From Planctomycetota bacterium (GTDB lineage Bacteria; Planctomycetota; Phycisphaerae; SM23-33): 45,104 bases of DNA. A program made the position numbers and the translations under genes. Below, piece by piece: positions 35,418 through 43,145 of the stretch (positions within the stretch are counted from its first letter, which is position 1; every line of letters begins with the position of its first letter). The stretch covers positions 1 through 45,104 of the forward strand of contig JAAAOJ010000016.1 in the NCBI GenBank assembly GCA_009908915.1. The letters are read 5' to 3'. The notes under the pieces are model-generated. The model ran no database searches, was not told where the DNA came from, and was given only the letters and a program-made list of their open reading frames with translations.

Positions 35418-36337
35418 TGCTCGTCTCCGCTGGCCCAGACCGAGCCCACCATCGTCCGCAGCGGCTGCATCATGTCCTTGAGTGTCGGCGAGGGGCGCAG
35501 CCAGGCATCATTGCTGACGGCGAACACGCGATCATTGCGAGCGGCCGGCAGGAGCGCTCGGAACCGCTGCGAGGTCCAGAATTCGCGCGCCTTGCCGACC
35601 TTCTCCGGCGTGGTCTTGATGATCAGCACGTCCGGCTGCGCTCGGATGATGCTCTCGACCTGAGCCTTGCGCCACCGCTGCGTGCCGGGAATCGCCTCGC
35701 CGGCGTTCGTGCCGCCGACGTGGGCGATCAGATCGCCGATGAACGTCTCCGGCCCGGCGACCACCGGCTGCCGCCAGCCACTGATAAAGAGCACGTTCGG
35801 GCGTTGGTTCAGCGGCACGTCGCGGGCCGTCTCGTCGAGGGCGGTCTTCCAGGCGATAATCGCCTTCATGCCACGCGTCGGGTCGCTGCTGTTCTCGAAT
35901 GCCTGCCGGGCGTCGACGCCCTCGACCACCTCGACCAGTCGCACCATGGCCTGCTCGATGTCCTCCAGCGTTTCCAGTTGCAGGCGGAGGATCTCCATTT
36001 GCGGCAGCCGGGATTTGAGTTGCTCGAAGGAGGCGGGCGCGGACTGCGTCAGCAACAGGTCGGGGCGAACGGCCAGGGCCGCTTCCAGACGCACGCCGTT
36101 GGCGTCGGCGACGCGAGGGATGTCTCGGCCCGGCGGCAGGTCGCACCAGTTGCTCACGCCGACGAGGTGCTCGCCGTAGCCCATGTCGATCAGCATTTCC
36201 GTGATCGCCGGGGTATGGCTGATGATGCGCGGGCGGGGGACGTTCTCGACCGGCTCGCGCGAGGCGCAGGCCGTCAGCAGCAGTGCCGTCAGTCCCGTGG
36301 CGAGAAGGCTCCGTCGTCGGGTGGCCGGCGGGATCAT
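35414..36337 (-). CDS. substrate-binding lipoprotein, BtuF/FhuD type
   Basis: 307 residues opening with an Arg-rich n-region, a hydrophobic stretch and the lipobox LLTAC (Cys near residue 25), so it is lipid-anchored. The two-lobed helical-backbone fold of BtuF-like proteins is suggested by RPRIISHTPAITEMLIDMGY (near 37-56), VGVSNWCDLPPG and RPDLLLTQ (near 100). It delivers the chelate to the BtuC-like permease encoded next. ATG 36337 overlaps the nnrD stop (ATGA), so it is coupled to that gene. Cobalamin is a reasonable guess because the window encodes a MetH, but LarB in the operon makes a nickel chelate possible too. Confidence 0.9.
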   Translation of the reverse strand: MIPPATRRRSLLATGLTALLLTACASREPVENVPRPRIISHTPAITEMLIDMGYGEHLVGVSNWCDLPPGRDIPRVADANGVRLEAALAVRPDLLLTQSAPASFEQLKSRLPQMEILRLQLETLEDIEQAMVRLVEVVEGVDARQAFENSSDPTRGMKAIIAWKTALDETARDVPLNQRPNVLFISGWRQPVVAGPETFIGDLIAHVGGTNAGEAIPGTQRWRKAQVESIIRAQPDVLIIKTTPEKVGKAREFWTSQRFRALLPAARNDRVFAVSNDAWLRPSPTLKDMMQPLRTMVGSVWASGDEQ

Positions 36338-37215
36338 ACGGCAATCTCCTTGAAGGCGTCGCCGATCGTGTCCAGCAGGTCCGAGGCGATCAGTGCCTGT
36401 TCGCCGAGGTCTCGGGCGGCCAGATCGCCGGCCAGGCCGTGGGCGCGGACGGCCACGGCGACGGCCGGCATGAGGTCGAGGCCCTGCATGATCATGGCCG
36501 CGGTCACGCCGGTGAGGATATCGCCGGCGCCGCCCGTGGCCATGCCGGGGTTGCCGGTGTCGTTGACGTACATCCGCGTGCCGTCGGTGACCACCGTGCC
36601 GGCCCCCTTGAGTACGAGGATCAGCGGCGCGTCGGTCTGAGGGGCTTCCAGCCACGGCTCAACAGCCGCATCCGCGGCGGCGATGCGGTCGCTCTGGATA
36701 TCGGAGATGTCGCGGCCGGTCAGGCGGGCGAACTCGCCCGGGTGCGGCGTGAGGACCAGCGGGCAGCGGCGGATGGCGGGCCAGTCGTCGATGTTGGCGA
36801 GGTTGTTCAACCCGTCGGCATCGAGCACGAGCGGCTTGTCTTGTTCCAGTGCGGCCCGGACGAGGTCCTGCTGCCGGGCACCGACGGCCATGCCGGGCCC
36901 GACGGCGAGGACGTCGTTCTTGCCAGCGACTTCAAGCATCTGTCCGACCGACTCGGATGCGAGATCGCCGGTGGCCTGACACTTAAGCGGGATGGACGTG
37001 GCGCACTCGGCGAGCATCGCCACGGCGAATTGCACGTTGGCGGGCGCGGCGACGACGACCAGTCCCGCGCCACCGCGCAGGGCCGCGTTGGCCGCCAGGG
37101 CCGGCGCGCCGACCATTCGGCGAGAACCGCCTACGACGAGCACGCGCCCGTAGTTGCCCTTGTGGCCCTCGCGATCGCGCGGTGGGATTTTCGGCAGGTC
37201 GGTGATGCGTTCCAT
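36334..37215 (-). CDS. nnrD: ADP-dependent NAD(P)H-hydrate dehydratase
   Basis: NnrD repairs damaged nicotinamide cofactors by dehydrating S-NAD(P)HX at the expense of ADP. The 293 residues match the ribokinase-like fold: GNYGRVLVVGGSRRMVGAP (near 20-38), GPGM near 105, LDADGLN (near 130) and the signature GNPGMATGGAGDILTGV (near 220-236). The companion epimerase NnrE, often fused at the N-terminus, is absent. GGAGAGG precedes ATG 37215. It is 12 bases after larB and overlaps the binding-protein gene by four. Confidence 0.94.
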   Translation of the reverse strand: MERITDLPKIPPRDREGHKGNYGRVLVVGGSRRMVGAPALAANAALRGGAGLVVVAAPANVQFAVAMLAECATSIPLKCQATGDLASESVGQMLEVAGKNDVLAVGPGMAVGARQQDLVRAALEQDKPLVLDADGLNNLANIDDWPAIRRCPLVLTPHPGEFARLTGRDISDIQSDRIAAADAAVEPWLEAPQTDAPLILVLKGAGTVVTDGTRMYVNDTGNPGMATGGAGDILTGVTAAMIMQGLDLMPAVAVAVRAHGLAGDLAARDLGEQALIASDLLDTIGDAFKEIAV

Positions 37216-37227
37216 GGTCCTCTCCGG

Positions 37228-38046
37228 TCAGTCTCCGGCGGCGACGGTCAGGCGGTTGATCAGGGCCGCGTTATACCCGCCCGCGAAGCCGTTGTCGATG
37301 TTCACGACGCTGATGCCCGAGGCGCAACTGTTGAGCATTGTCAGCAGGGCTGAAACCCCGCCGAAGCTCGCGCCGTATCCCACGCTGGTCGGCACGGCGA
37401 TGACCGGCACGGCCACCAGTCCCCCGACCACACTAGCCAGGGCGCCTTCCATGCCCGCCACGGCCACCACCGCCTTGGCCTGCCGCAGCGCCGGCATCTC
37501 CGCCAGCAGCCGGTGCAGACCTGCCACGCCTACATCATAGTGCGTGGTGACCCGCGCCCCGCAAACCTCCGCCGTGATGCGCGCTTCCGCGGCGACGGGC
37601 AGGTCGCTCGTGCCGGCGGCGACGACGGCTACATGACCGATGCCCTCGGCCTCGCCTCGCAGAACGACGGCCCGGGCCGTCGCGTCGTAGGTCGCCGCGG
37701 GTACGGCGGCGATGACCGCCTCGGCGTGTTCGCACGTGGCCCGCGTGGCCAGGACGTTGTCGCTGGCCTCGGCGAGTTTGGCGAAGATCTCGGCCACCTG
37801 TGACGGCGTTTTGCCCGCGGCGAAGATCACCTCGCCGAAGCCACACCGCAGGGCACGGTGCGTATCGATGCGGGCCGAGGCCAGATCCTCAAACGGCAGG
37901 CGACGCAGCACGTCGATCGCGTCGTCGATGTCCATCTCGCCCGATCGTGTCTGTTCGAGCAGCTTTCGCAGACTACATTCTTCCATGTCATCAGGATATC
38001 GCACGAGCCCGCCGAAATCGACCCTCGATGAGTCGAGACCGGGCAT
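37228..38046 (-). CDS. larB: nickel pincer cofactor biosynthesis protein LarB
   Basis: LarB carboxylates the pyridinium ring of nicotinic acid adenine dinucleotide, the first step to the nickel-pincer nucleotide used by LarA-type racemases. The 272 residues show the LarB-typical RRLPFEDLASARIDTHRALR (near 47-66), FGEVIFAAGKTP and the AIR-carboxylase-like C-terminal domain with VVAAGTSDLPVA (near 140), VAGMEGALASVVGGL and SVGYGASFGG. LarC, LarE and LarA are not in the window. The start is uncertain: ATG 38046 gives the longest form, while ATG 37986 (MEECSLRKLL) would fit the family well; neither has a clear ribosome-binding site. Confidence 0.9.
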   Translation of the reverse strand: MPGLDSSRVDFGGLVRYPDDMEECSLRKLLEQTRSGEMDIDDAIDVLRRLPFEDLASARIDTHRALRCGFGEVIFAAGKTPSQVAEIFAKLAEASDNVLATRATCEHAEAVIAAVPAATYDATARAVVLRGEAEGIGHVAVVAAGTSDLPVAAEARITAEVCGARVTTHYDVGVAGLHRLLAEMPALRQAKAVVAVAGMEGALASVVGGLVAVPVIAVPTSVGYGASFGGVSALLTMLNSCASGISVVNIDNGFAGGYNAALINRLTVAAGD

Positions 38047-38335
38047 GGATCGAATCGAAGGTGGCTAGCCGACCGTCTAGCCCGTCTTTTAGAAAGCTGC
38101 CAGAGATCGGAACGCCATGCCGTTGCCCCGAAAGGTTCGCGATGCCGTCTTGCCGCCGCCGCCCGCCATCGCATCCAGTTGAGCCCGCCGAGATGTTGCC
38201 AACAGGCTTCAACAGGCCGCCGTTGCGGTTTCTTCACCTCTTAAACGCCCCGTAGCGCATGCTTTGCGCGAGCGGTCGATACTACATACCGAGGCCCACG
38301 GTTTCGTTTAGCACGTAACCTGCGAGGTGGCGATC

Positions 38336-39358
38336 ATGAACGAGTTGCTCTTTGGTGGTGAGACGGGTATGGAGGTTATCGGCCGGCACGTCAAGCGCAT
38401 GGTCTGGTCGGCGGCCGGGCAGTTCGGGCTGCACGGGCTCTGCCCCTGGGATATCGACGAGCGCTGGTTGCTGGTAGCCCGTCGCGAGATGGCCCTGCCC
38501 GCGCTGGGCGCGGGCATGGAGGGCAAGACCGTCTGCCACCTCTCCGACGTTCACTGCAGCCCGTTGATGCGAGCGCAGCACCTGATGAAATGCATCGATG
38601 TCGTCAACCGCCTGGAACCCGACTTCGTTGTCGTCACCGGCGACTTCATCACTGCCTCGGCCCGTCACTACGTTCGGCGGATCGGCGGCCTGCTGAAGCG
38701 ACTGTCGCCGAAAGTCGACACCCTGGCGGTTCTCGGCAACCATGACTACGGCGTATTCGTGCCGAACCAAAAGGTTGTCCGCGGCTTGGGCGAATATGTG
38801 GCCGAACAGCTCGACCATGCGGGCGTGAGGGTGTTGACGAACCAGACGGCGACGTATCGCCAGGCCGGCTCGGTGCTGCACTTCGCCGGCATCGGCGAAC
38901 TCTGGTCGCCGGATCACGATCCCGAAGCAGCCTTCGCCAGCATCGACACGAGACAGCCGATCATCGCCCTGGTGCATAATCCCGACGCGGCGCCGCACCT
39001 GGCGCAGTTGGGCGCCCGATACGTTCTGGCCGGACACACGCACGGCCGGCCCAGCCGCAATACCCGGATGCACAACGCCCTCTGGCCGGCGGTATTCCTG
39101 AACTTCGTCGCCGGCGAGTACGATCTCGGCGACGCCCGCAGACTGTACGTGAATCGCGGCATTGGCCCGAGCCGACGCGTCTGTGCCAACACCCGCCCGG
39201 AAGTGACGATGTTCACGCTTCGCCGGGCCGTCGCCCAGGTGCGACCCAGCCGCCCGAGCTGGACGCCCGAGGAAATCAACTCGACCGTGGCGGCCAGCAC
39301 GCTGCAGGGTATGGTCTGTCCCTTGCCGCTAGACGGCCCCGCCGTCGCTACCGCATAA
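38336..39358 (+). CDS. calcineurin-like metallophosphoesterase (YkuE/LpxG-like)
   Basis: 340 residues with the full set of metal-binding motifs: LSDVHC (near 67), VVTGDFI (near 101), LGNHDYG (near 133), a histidine in LVHNPD (near 215) and AGHTHGRP (near 233). This layout matches membrane-associated phosphoesterases such as YkuE and LpxG, and in Gram-negative bacteria some hydrolyse UDP-2,3-diacylglucosamine, but the substrate cannot be fixed here. No clear membrane helix remains at the N-terminus. ATG 38336 is preceded by GAGGTGG; a GTG at 38327 in frame is less likely. The gap upstream (38047-38335) shows no further gene. Confidence 0.88.
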   Translation: MNELLFGGETGMEVIGRHVKRMVWSAAGQFGLHGLCPWDIDERWLLVARREMALPALGAGMEGKTVCHLSDVHCSPLMRAQHLMKCIDVVNRLEPDFVVVTGDFITASARHYVRRIGGLLKRLSPKVDTLAVLGNHDYGVFVPNQKVVRGLGEYVAEQLDHAGVRVLTNQTATYRQAGSVLHFAGIGELWSPDHDPEAAFASIDTRQPIIALVHNPDAAPHLAQLGARYVLAGHTHGRPSRNTRMHNALWPAVFLNFVAGEYDLGDARRLYVNRGIGPSRRVCANTRPEVTMFTLRRAVAQVRPSRPSWTPEEINSTVAASTLQGMVCPLPLDGPAVATA

Positions 39359-39509
39359 CGAACGGAAGCTGCATTGGGCGCGTCAGTGTTTCGGGTACGA
39401 CGGTCATTCGCGCGATCGGTTGGTCCGGCGCGCTATCGCGCATCGGGCGGGCGATGGGCGGGCCACCGTGGCACCGGCCGTGTCGTTTAGATAGCTATGG
39501 TTGCTGCGG

Positions 39510-40598
39510 TCAGTGTCGGACGGTGGCAGTGGCCGCCAGCGACAACGCGTCGGTTCGCCCGGCTTGCAGATCGTGCCACGCCAGGCCGGCGATCATCGCC
39601 GCGTTGTCCGTGCAGTAGGCCATCGGCGGGATACGCACGGCAAGGTTTCGCTCGTGGCCGAAGGCGTCGATGGCGGTCCGCAAGGCGCTGTTGGCGGCGA
39701 CGCCTCCGCCGAGGATGATCGTCCGGGCGCCGGTCTGCTCGACGGCCCGGCGAATCTTGATGCGCAGCGTATCCACGACGGCCTGCTGGAAGCTGGCGGC
39801 GATATCGCATATCTGCCGGCGGCTGAGGTCGGCGAGCGTGCGTTGCGGTTCGCTGCCCGGCACGCCGCGAACATGGTACAGCACGGCTGTCTTGATGCCG
39901 CTGAAGCTGAAGTCCAGGCTTTGGCCTTTGAGCAGGGGGCGGGGAAAACGGACGGCGTGGGGATCGCCGTCGCGGGCCGCCTTGTCGATGGCCGGGCCGC
40001 CGGGATACCCGAGTTCCAGCAGTTGGGCGATCTTGTCGAAGGCCTCGCCGGCGGCGTCGTCGATCGTCTTGCCGATCAGCGCGATTTCGGTCGGCCCGGC
40101 GCAGCGGTACAGGGCGGTATGCCCGCCACTGGCGACGAGGGCGATGGCGGGGTAGTCCAGGGGTTCGGCATCGAGGCTGGCGGCATAGGCGTGGGCGGCG
40201 ATGTGGTTGACGCCGACCAGCGGCTTGCCCCAGACCCACGCGAGCGTCTTGGCGGCCATCAGGCCTACCAGCAGCGAGCCGATCAGCCCGGGCTCATGCG
40301 TGACGGCGACGGCGGCGATCTCCGCCGGGGCGAGGCCGGCCCGAGCGAGGGCGCCGGCGATGACGGTATTGACGGCCTCGATGTGGGCACGGCTGGCGAG
40401 TTCCGGCACCACACCGCCGTAACGCTGGTGGATGTCGATCTGACTGGCGACGACGTTGGCGACAACATGGCGCCCGGCGTCGACGACGGCGCAGGCGGTT
40501 TCGTCACAACTGGTTTCCACGCCAAGTATCCGGCCCGCCGGTGCGGGGTCCCGCCGGGACTCGCTGCATTGAACAGCTTGGCGGTGGCTCTCAGTCAT
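39510..40598 (-). CDS. tsaD: tRNA N6-adenosine threonylcarbamoyltransferase
   Basis: TsaD transfers the threonylcarbamoyl group to A37 of tRNAs reading ANN codons, with TsaB and TsaE. The 362 residues have the ASKHA fold: ILGVETSCDETA (near 24-35), the metal-binding HIAAHAYA (near 132-139, H-x3-H), the GG of VASGGHTALY, FSFSGIKTAV (near 233) and GGGVAANSALR near 300. A 22-residue N-terminal extension precedes the usual start. ATG 40598 follows GGGAGCAGG and overlaps the upstream protease gene by eight bases, so expression is coupled. Confidence 0.96.
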   Translation of the reverse strand: MTESHRQAVQCSESRRDPAPAGRILGVETSCDETACAVVDAGRHVVANVVASQIDIHQRYGGVVPELASRAHIEAVNTVIAGALARAGLAPAEIAAVAVTHEPGLIGSLLVGLMAAKTLAWVWGKPLVGVNHIAAHAYAASLDAEPLDYPAIALVASGGHTALYRCAGPTEIALIGKTIDDAAGEAFDKIAQLLELGYPGGPAIDKAARDGDPHAVRFPRPLLKGQSLDFSFSGIKTAVLYHVRGVPGSEPQRTLADLSRRQICDIAASFQQAVVDTLRIKIRRAVEQTGARTIILGGGVAANSALRTAIDAFGHERNLAVRIPPMAYCTDNAAMIAGLAWHDLQAGRTDALSLAATATVRH

Positions 40599-42039
40599 CG
40601 TCCTGCTCCCGTCCTGCTTCGGCGGCTTGGCGAAGCTTGCGTGCCCGTTCGACGTCAGCGGCGATGATGTCGATCCGCCTCGCGTATTCGGCGGGGTCAC
40701 CCAGCAGCTCAGTGGCTCGGCGCAGTTGCGGGTCAGCCTTCAGCGCGTCGACAAGGCGCGCGTCGGCAGTGTCGGTGTCGTCGGGGTCCGATTCCTCCGG
40801 TGGTGGTGGAAGGATCTCGCCGCGGCGACGCAGGTCGTGGAGGGCCGTTGCCTGAGCATGGGTCAGCGGCTGGCGGATGTGGGGGTCGATGCCCCAGGCA
40901 TCGCTGTCGGCGTGTCGCTGGATAGGCCGGTCAGGTACGACGCGGAATTCCTTGGTCGTCAGGTTGATCTGCCCGAGCTGGCCGGGCAGGCGGATCATGC
41001 TCTGCACGCAGCCCTTGCCCCGCGTTCGCGTGCCGATGACGATCGCCCGGGCGTTGGCGGCCAGCGATCCGGCCAGCAACTCGGCGGCCGAGGCGGTCTC
41101 GCCGTCGACGAGGACGACCATGCGCATCTGACCATATGGCGTATCGTCGTGGGCACGGTGGACACGCGGGCCGTTGTTTCGGCCGATGACCGTGACGATA
41201 TCGCCGCTATCGAGGAACAGCTCGGCGGCGGCAATGGCGTCTTCGAGCAGGCCGCCCGGGTTGCCCCGCAGGTCGAGGGCGAGGCCTGCCGGGGGAGGGG
41301 TCCTGGCACGCAGTGTCTCCTGTAGTTGCTGGAGCGTCTGGGGGCAGAACTCGCGGATGCGGATATACAGAATCGGGCCGCACGCGTCCTCGATGCCAGC
41401 CGGTTCGATGTCCTTCGGCATGAGGGCGAAGACCCAACGTCCGTCGGCGTCGAGGTAGAGTCCCTGGCAGGTCTGCACGCGGAAACTGGCGGGACTCACC
41501 GCGAGGGTCCTAACGGGGGTCTCGGCCCGTTTGCGGTGAACGGTCAGTGCGATTGCATCGTCGCCGGGCGGGTCAAGCAGTTGCTCGATGCGCTGCTGGG
41601 CCAGGCCCGTGACCGGCGTGTCGTTGATGGCCAGCAGGACATCACCGGGGCGCAGGCCGGCTTTGGCGGCGGGTGAACGCGGCAGCACGCCGAGGACGGG
41701 CACGGCCTGGACGTCGCGGCGGGCGGCGAAGTCGAGTCGCAGACCCAGGCCTCGTTCGCTGCCGTAGACGCGGTCGGCGAGCAGGTCGGCCTGTTCCGGC
41801 AGGACGTAGGTGGAAAACTCGTCGAGGGTTTCGACCATGCCACGGACCGCGCCCCGCTGGAGCCGGTCGGCAGCGGGCGGTTCGTAGTGGGCGTCGCGGA
41901 TGAGGTCGTAGGCCGTCTGTACGTCCTGGAAGTCGCCGTCGGCCGGCGTCGGGCCGGGCGTCGGGCGATGCCACACCACCAGCAGGGCCGAGGCCATCGC
42001 CAGCGTGATCAGAATCCAGATGAAGTGTCGTCGCGGCAT
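40591..42039 (-). CDS. S41 family C-terminal processing peptidase
   Basis: A 482-residue envelope protease anchored by an N-terminal helix (FIWILITLAMASALLVVW, about residues 5-22). After a helical region comes a PDZ domain (around 100-185, with GLRPGDVLLAIND), then the S41 domain with GNPGGLLEDAI (near 280). The catalytic Ser is in ETASAAELL (near 330) and the Lys in RTRGKGCVQ about 25 residues later, giving the Ser-Lys dyad. The acidic helical C-terminal tail may bind partners. ATG 42039 follows AGGAAG; an in-frame reading to 42234 would add a non-conserved leader. It overlaps tsaD by eight bases. Confidence 0.93.
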   Translation of the reverse strand: MPRRHFIWILITLAMASALLVVWHRPTPGPTPADGDFQDVQTAYDLIRDAHYEPPAADRLQRGAVRGMVETLDEFSTYVLPEQADLLADRVYGSERGLGLRLDFAARRDVQAVPVLGVLPRSPAAKAGLRPGDVLLAINDTPVTGLAQQRIEQLLDPPGDDAIALTVHRKRAETPVRTLAVSPASFRVQTCQGLYLDADGRWVFALMPKDIEPAGIEDACGPILYIRIREFCPQTLQQLQETLRARTPPPAGLALDLRGNPGGLLEDAIAAAELFLDSGDIVTVIGRNNGPRVHRAHDDTPYGQMRMVVLVDGETASAAELLAGSLAANARAIVIGTRTRGKGCVQSMIRLPGQLGQINLTTKEFRVVPDRPIQRHADSDAWGIDPHIRQPLTHAQATALHDLRRRGEILPPPPEESDPDDTDTADARLVDALKADPQLRRATELLGDPAEYARRIDIIAADVERARKLRQAAEAGREQDDD

Positions 42040-42333
42040 CGTCTTCCTGTGCGGGGCAGGCCGCATCATACCGGCTGGGCCTGGTGAGGCAAAGCAAAAG
42101 GCGTGTGGCTCACCGAGGCGGGTGCGGCCGGGATTGGATGGCGTCGAGCCAATACCGTCGGTGGACCATCTTGCCATGACCTCTCGTCCAAAGCGAGAGC
42201 GGTCCAAGCGAAGAAGCGCCGGACTGCATGCCACCGTATTGCGACCGTATCCGCCGTGGCAGCGGTTGAGCGTGTCGCATGGCGTGTCATTGTGATGATC
42301 CCACTGAGAATTTCAGACCAAAACTTACAATCA
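42040..42333. other. gene-free stretch upstream of the small-RNA pair
   Basis: I see no gene or clear motif here; the GC content falls towards 42300-42360, where the first small-RNA promoter begins. Confidence 0.5.
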
Positions 42334-42364
42334 TTGTTGACCCTGCGTTCAGATTTGATAATAT
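42334..42364 (+). promoter_or_regulatory. promoter of small RNA copy 1
   Basis: Either TTGTTG (42334-42339) with a 17-base spacer to GATAAT (42357-42362), or TTGACC (42337-42342) with a 16-base spacer to TAATAT (42359-42364). Both place the start near the conserved ATACGG at 42369. Confidence 0.65.
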
Positions 42365-42368
42365 GTCC

Positions 42369-42453
42369 ATACGGCTCCTCGGTCAAAAACACTTACGTGT
42401 GAACGACCGAGTTTGACAGTGCTGGGCTCCCCTCCCCCAGCGCTGTCTTTTTT
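42369..42453 (+). ncRNA. candidate small RNA, copy 1 of a tandem pair
   Basis: An 85-nt unit with its own promoter and terminator. It opens with ATACGGCTC, then a stem CTCGGTC/GACCGAG closing a 20-base loop that itself can pair (ACAC-TTAC-GTGT). A TTTG linker follows, then the terminator stem ACAGTGCTGGG / CCCAGCGCTGT with loop CTCCCCTCC and six Ts. Outside the first loop it is nearly identical to copy 2. The terminator loop and the 5' GGCTCCT are complementary to AGGAG-type Shine-Dalgarno sequences. No ORF of note lies inside. I know no matching RNA family. Confidence 0.7.
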
Positions 42454-42504
42454 GCGCCGAGGAGCCTTCTGAGCACACCTCTGATTTTTCCGGCTCTGCA
42501 GGAC

Positions 42505-42533
42505 TTGACGTCCGTGCGCCGCTGCGCTATACT
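42505..42533 (+). promoter_or_regulatory. promoter of small RNA copy 2
   Basis: TTGACG (42505-42510), exactly 17 bases, TATACT (42528-42533): a near-consensus sigma70 promoter that places the start at about 42540. Confidence 0.8.
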
Positions 42534-42539
42534 ATAGAC

Positions 42540-42624
42540 ATACGGCTCCTCGGTCAAAAAGCTCACCAAGATTGACCGAGTTTGACAGCGCTGGGCTCCC
42601 CTCCCCCAGCGCTGTCTTTTTTTT
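42540..42624 (+). ncRNA. candidate small RNA, copy 2 of a tandem pair
   Basis: 85 nt, colinear with copy 1. The first stem is longer (CTCGGTCAA / TTGACCGAG, nine pairs) and its loop differs completely (AAAGCTCACCAAGA). The terminator is a perfect stem, ACAGCGCTGGG / CCCAGCGCTGT, with the same CTCCCCTCC loop and eight Ts. Copy 1 has one G-U change (T for C) in this stem, so pairing is preserved. Conserved ends with a variable first loop suggest two regulators with a shared and a copy-specific part. Confidence 0.72.
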
Positions 42625-42660
42625 ACGCTGTCGTCGCAGGTGCGTACTGCGTACCGCGTT

Positions 42661-42915
42661 ATGAAGCCGGTTCTGATCGTCAAACTGGGTTCGACTGTTC
42701 GTCGCTGGCGGCAGGGCATGGCGACTTCAAGCAATGGGTGGCCGCCCGGCTGGGGCTGACCGACTCTCTGACTCGGATCGTTGCGACGCAGAAGCTGCCG
42801 GCCGACTTGGGGGAGTTTGCTGGAGCGGTGCTGACCGGCTCGCACGCGGTGATCACTGACGGTGAGGCGTGGTCGCGACGGAGGAGGCACTGGCTGTGGG
42901 CGGTGGTCGAGGCGA
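42661..42915 (+). pseudogene. remnant of a type 1 glutamine amidotransferase
   Basis: ATG 42661 begins MKPVLIVKLGST, a typical start of class I glutamine amidotransferase-like (GMP synthase-type) proteins. The matching continuation, GHGDFKQWVAARLGL then FAGAVLTGSHAVITD and EAWSRR, is read in another frame, so a single-base indel lies near 42690-42705. After HWLWAVVEA (about 42905) the similarity ends before the catalytic Cys motif (GICYGHQ) would appear. The gene is therefore frameshifted and cut off, leaving about 80 of roughly 230-240 residues. It lies between the small RNAs and tRNA-Phe. Confidence 0.65.
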
Positions 42916-42996
42916 ATCCGTCAGGCCTCGCCCTCGCGCCGAAGAGCGAAGGGCTCCTGCAGCGGTTTGCGGCAATTGCCGTCCGCGCACCAAAAA

Positions 42997-43069
42997 TGGC
43001 CAGGACTGGATTTGAACCAGCGACACCCGCATTTTCAATGCGATGCTCTACCAACTGAGCTACCTGGCC
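42997..43069 (-). tRNA. tRNA-Phe (GAA)
   Basis: A 73-nt cloverleaf on the minus strand: acceptor GGCCAGG/CCTGGCC with discriminator A, D arm GCTC-AGTTGGTA-GAGC, anticodon stem CGCA/TGCG with loop TTGAAAA (anticodon GAA) and T arm GCTGG-TTCAAAT-CCAGT. CCA is not encoded. Confidence 0.97.
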
Positions 43070-43101
43070 AAGGCCGCCTGTCACAACAGGCGCGAGCCCA
43101 T

Positions 43102-43129
43102 ACTCTATTGACTGGTCGCCAGAAGTCAA
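43102..43129 (-). promoter_or_regulatory. tRNA-Phe promoter
   Basis: Minus-strand TTGACT (43129-43124), a 16-base spacer and TAGAGT (43107-43102), about 30 bases upstream of the tRNA. Confidence 0.7.
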
Positions 43130-43145
43130 GCGAATCTCGGGGGGG

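Noticed and set aside
42582..43058. A single intact plus-strand gene of 158 codons
   Set aside because: It begins inside the small-RNA terminator and ends inside the tRNA; only its central part resembles a glutamine amidotransferase, whose true start is in another frame.
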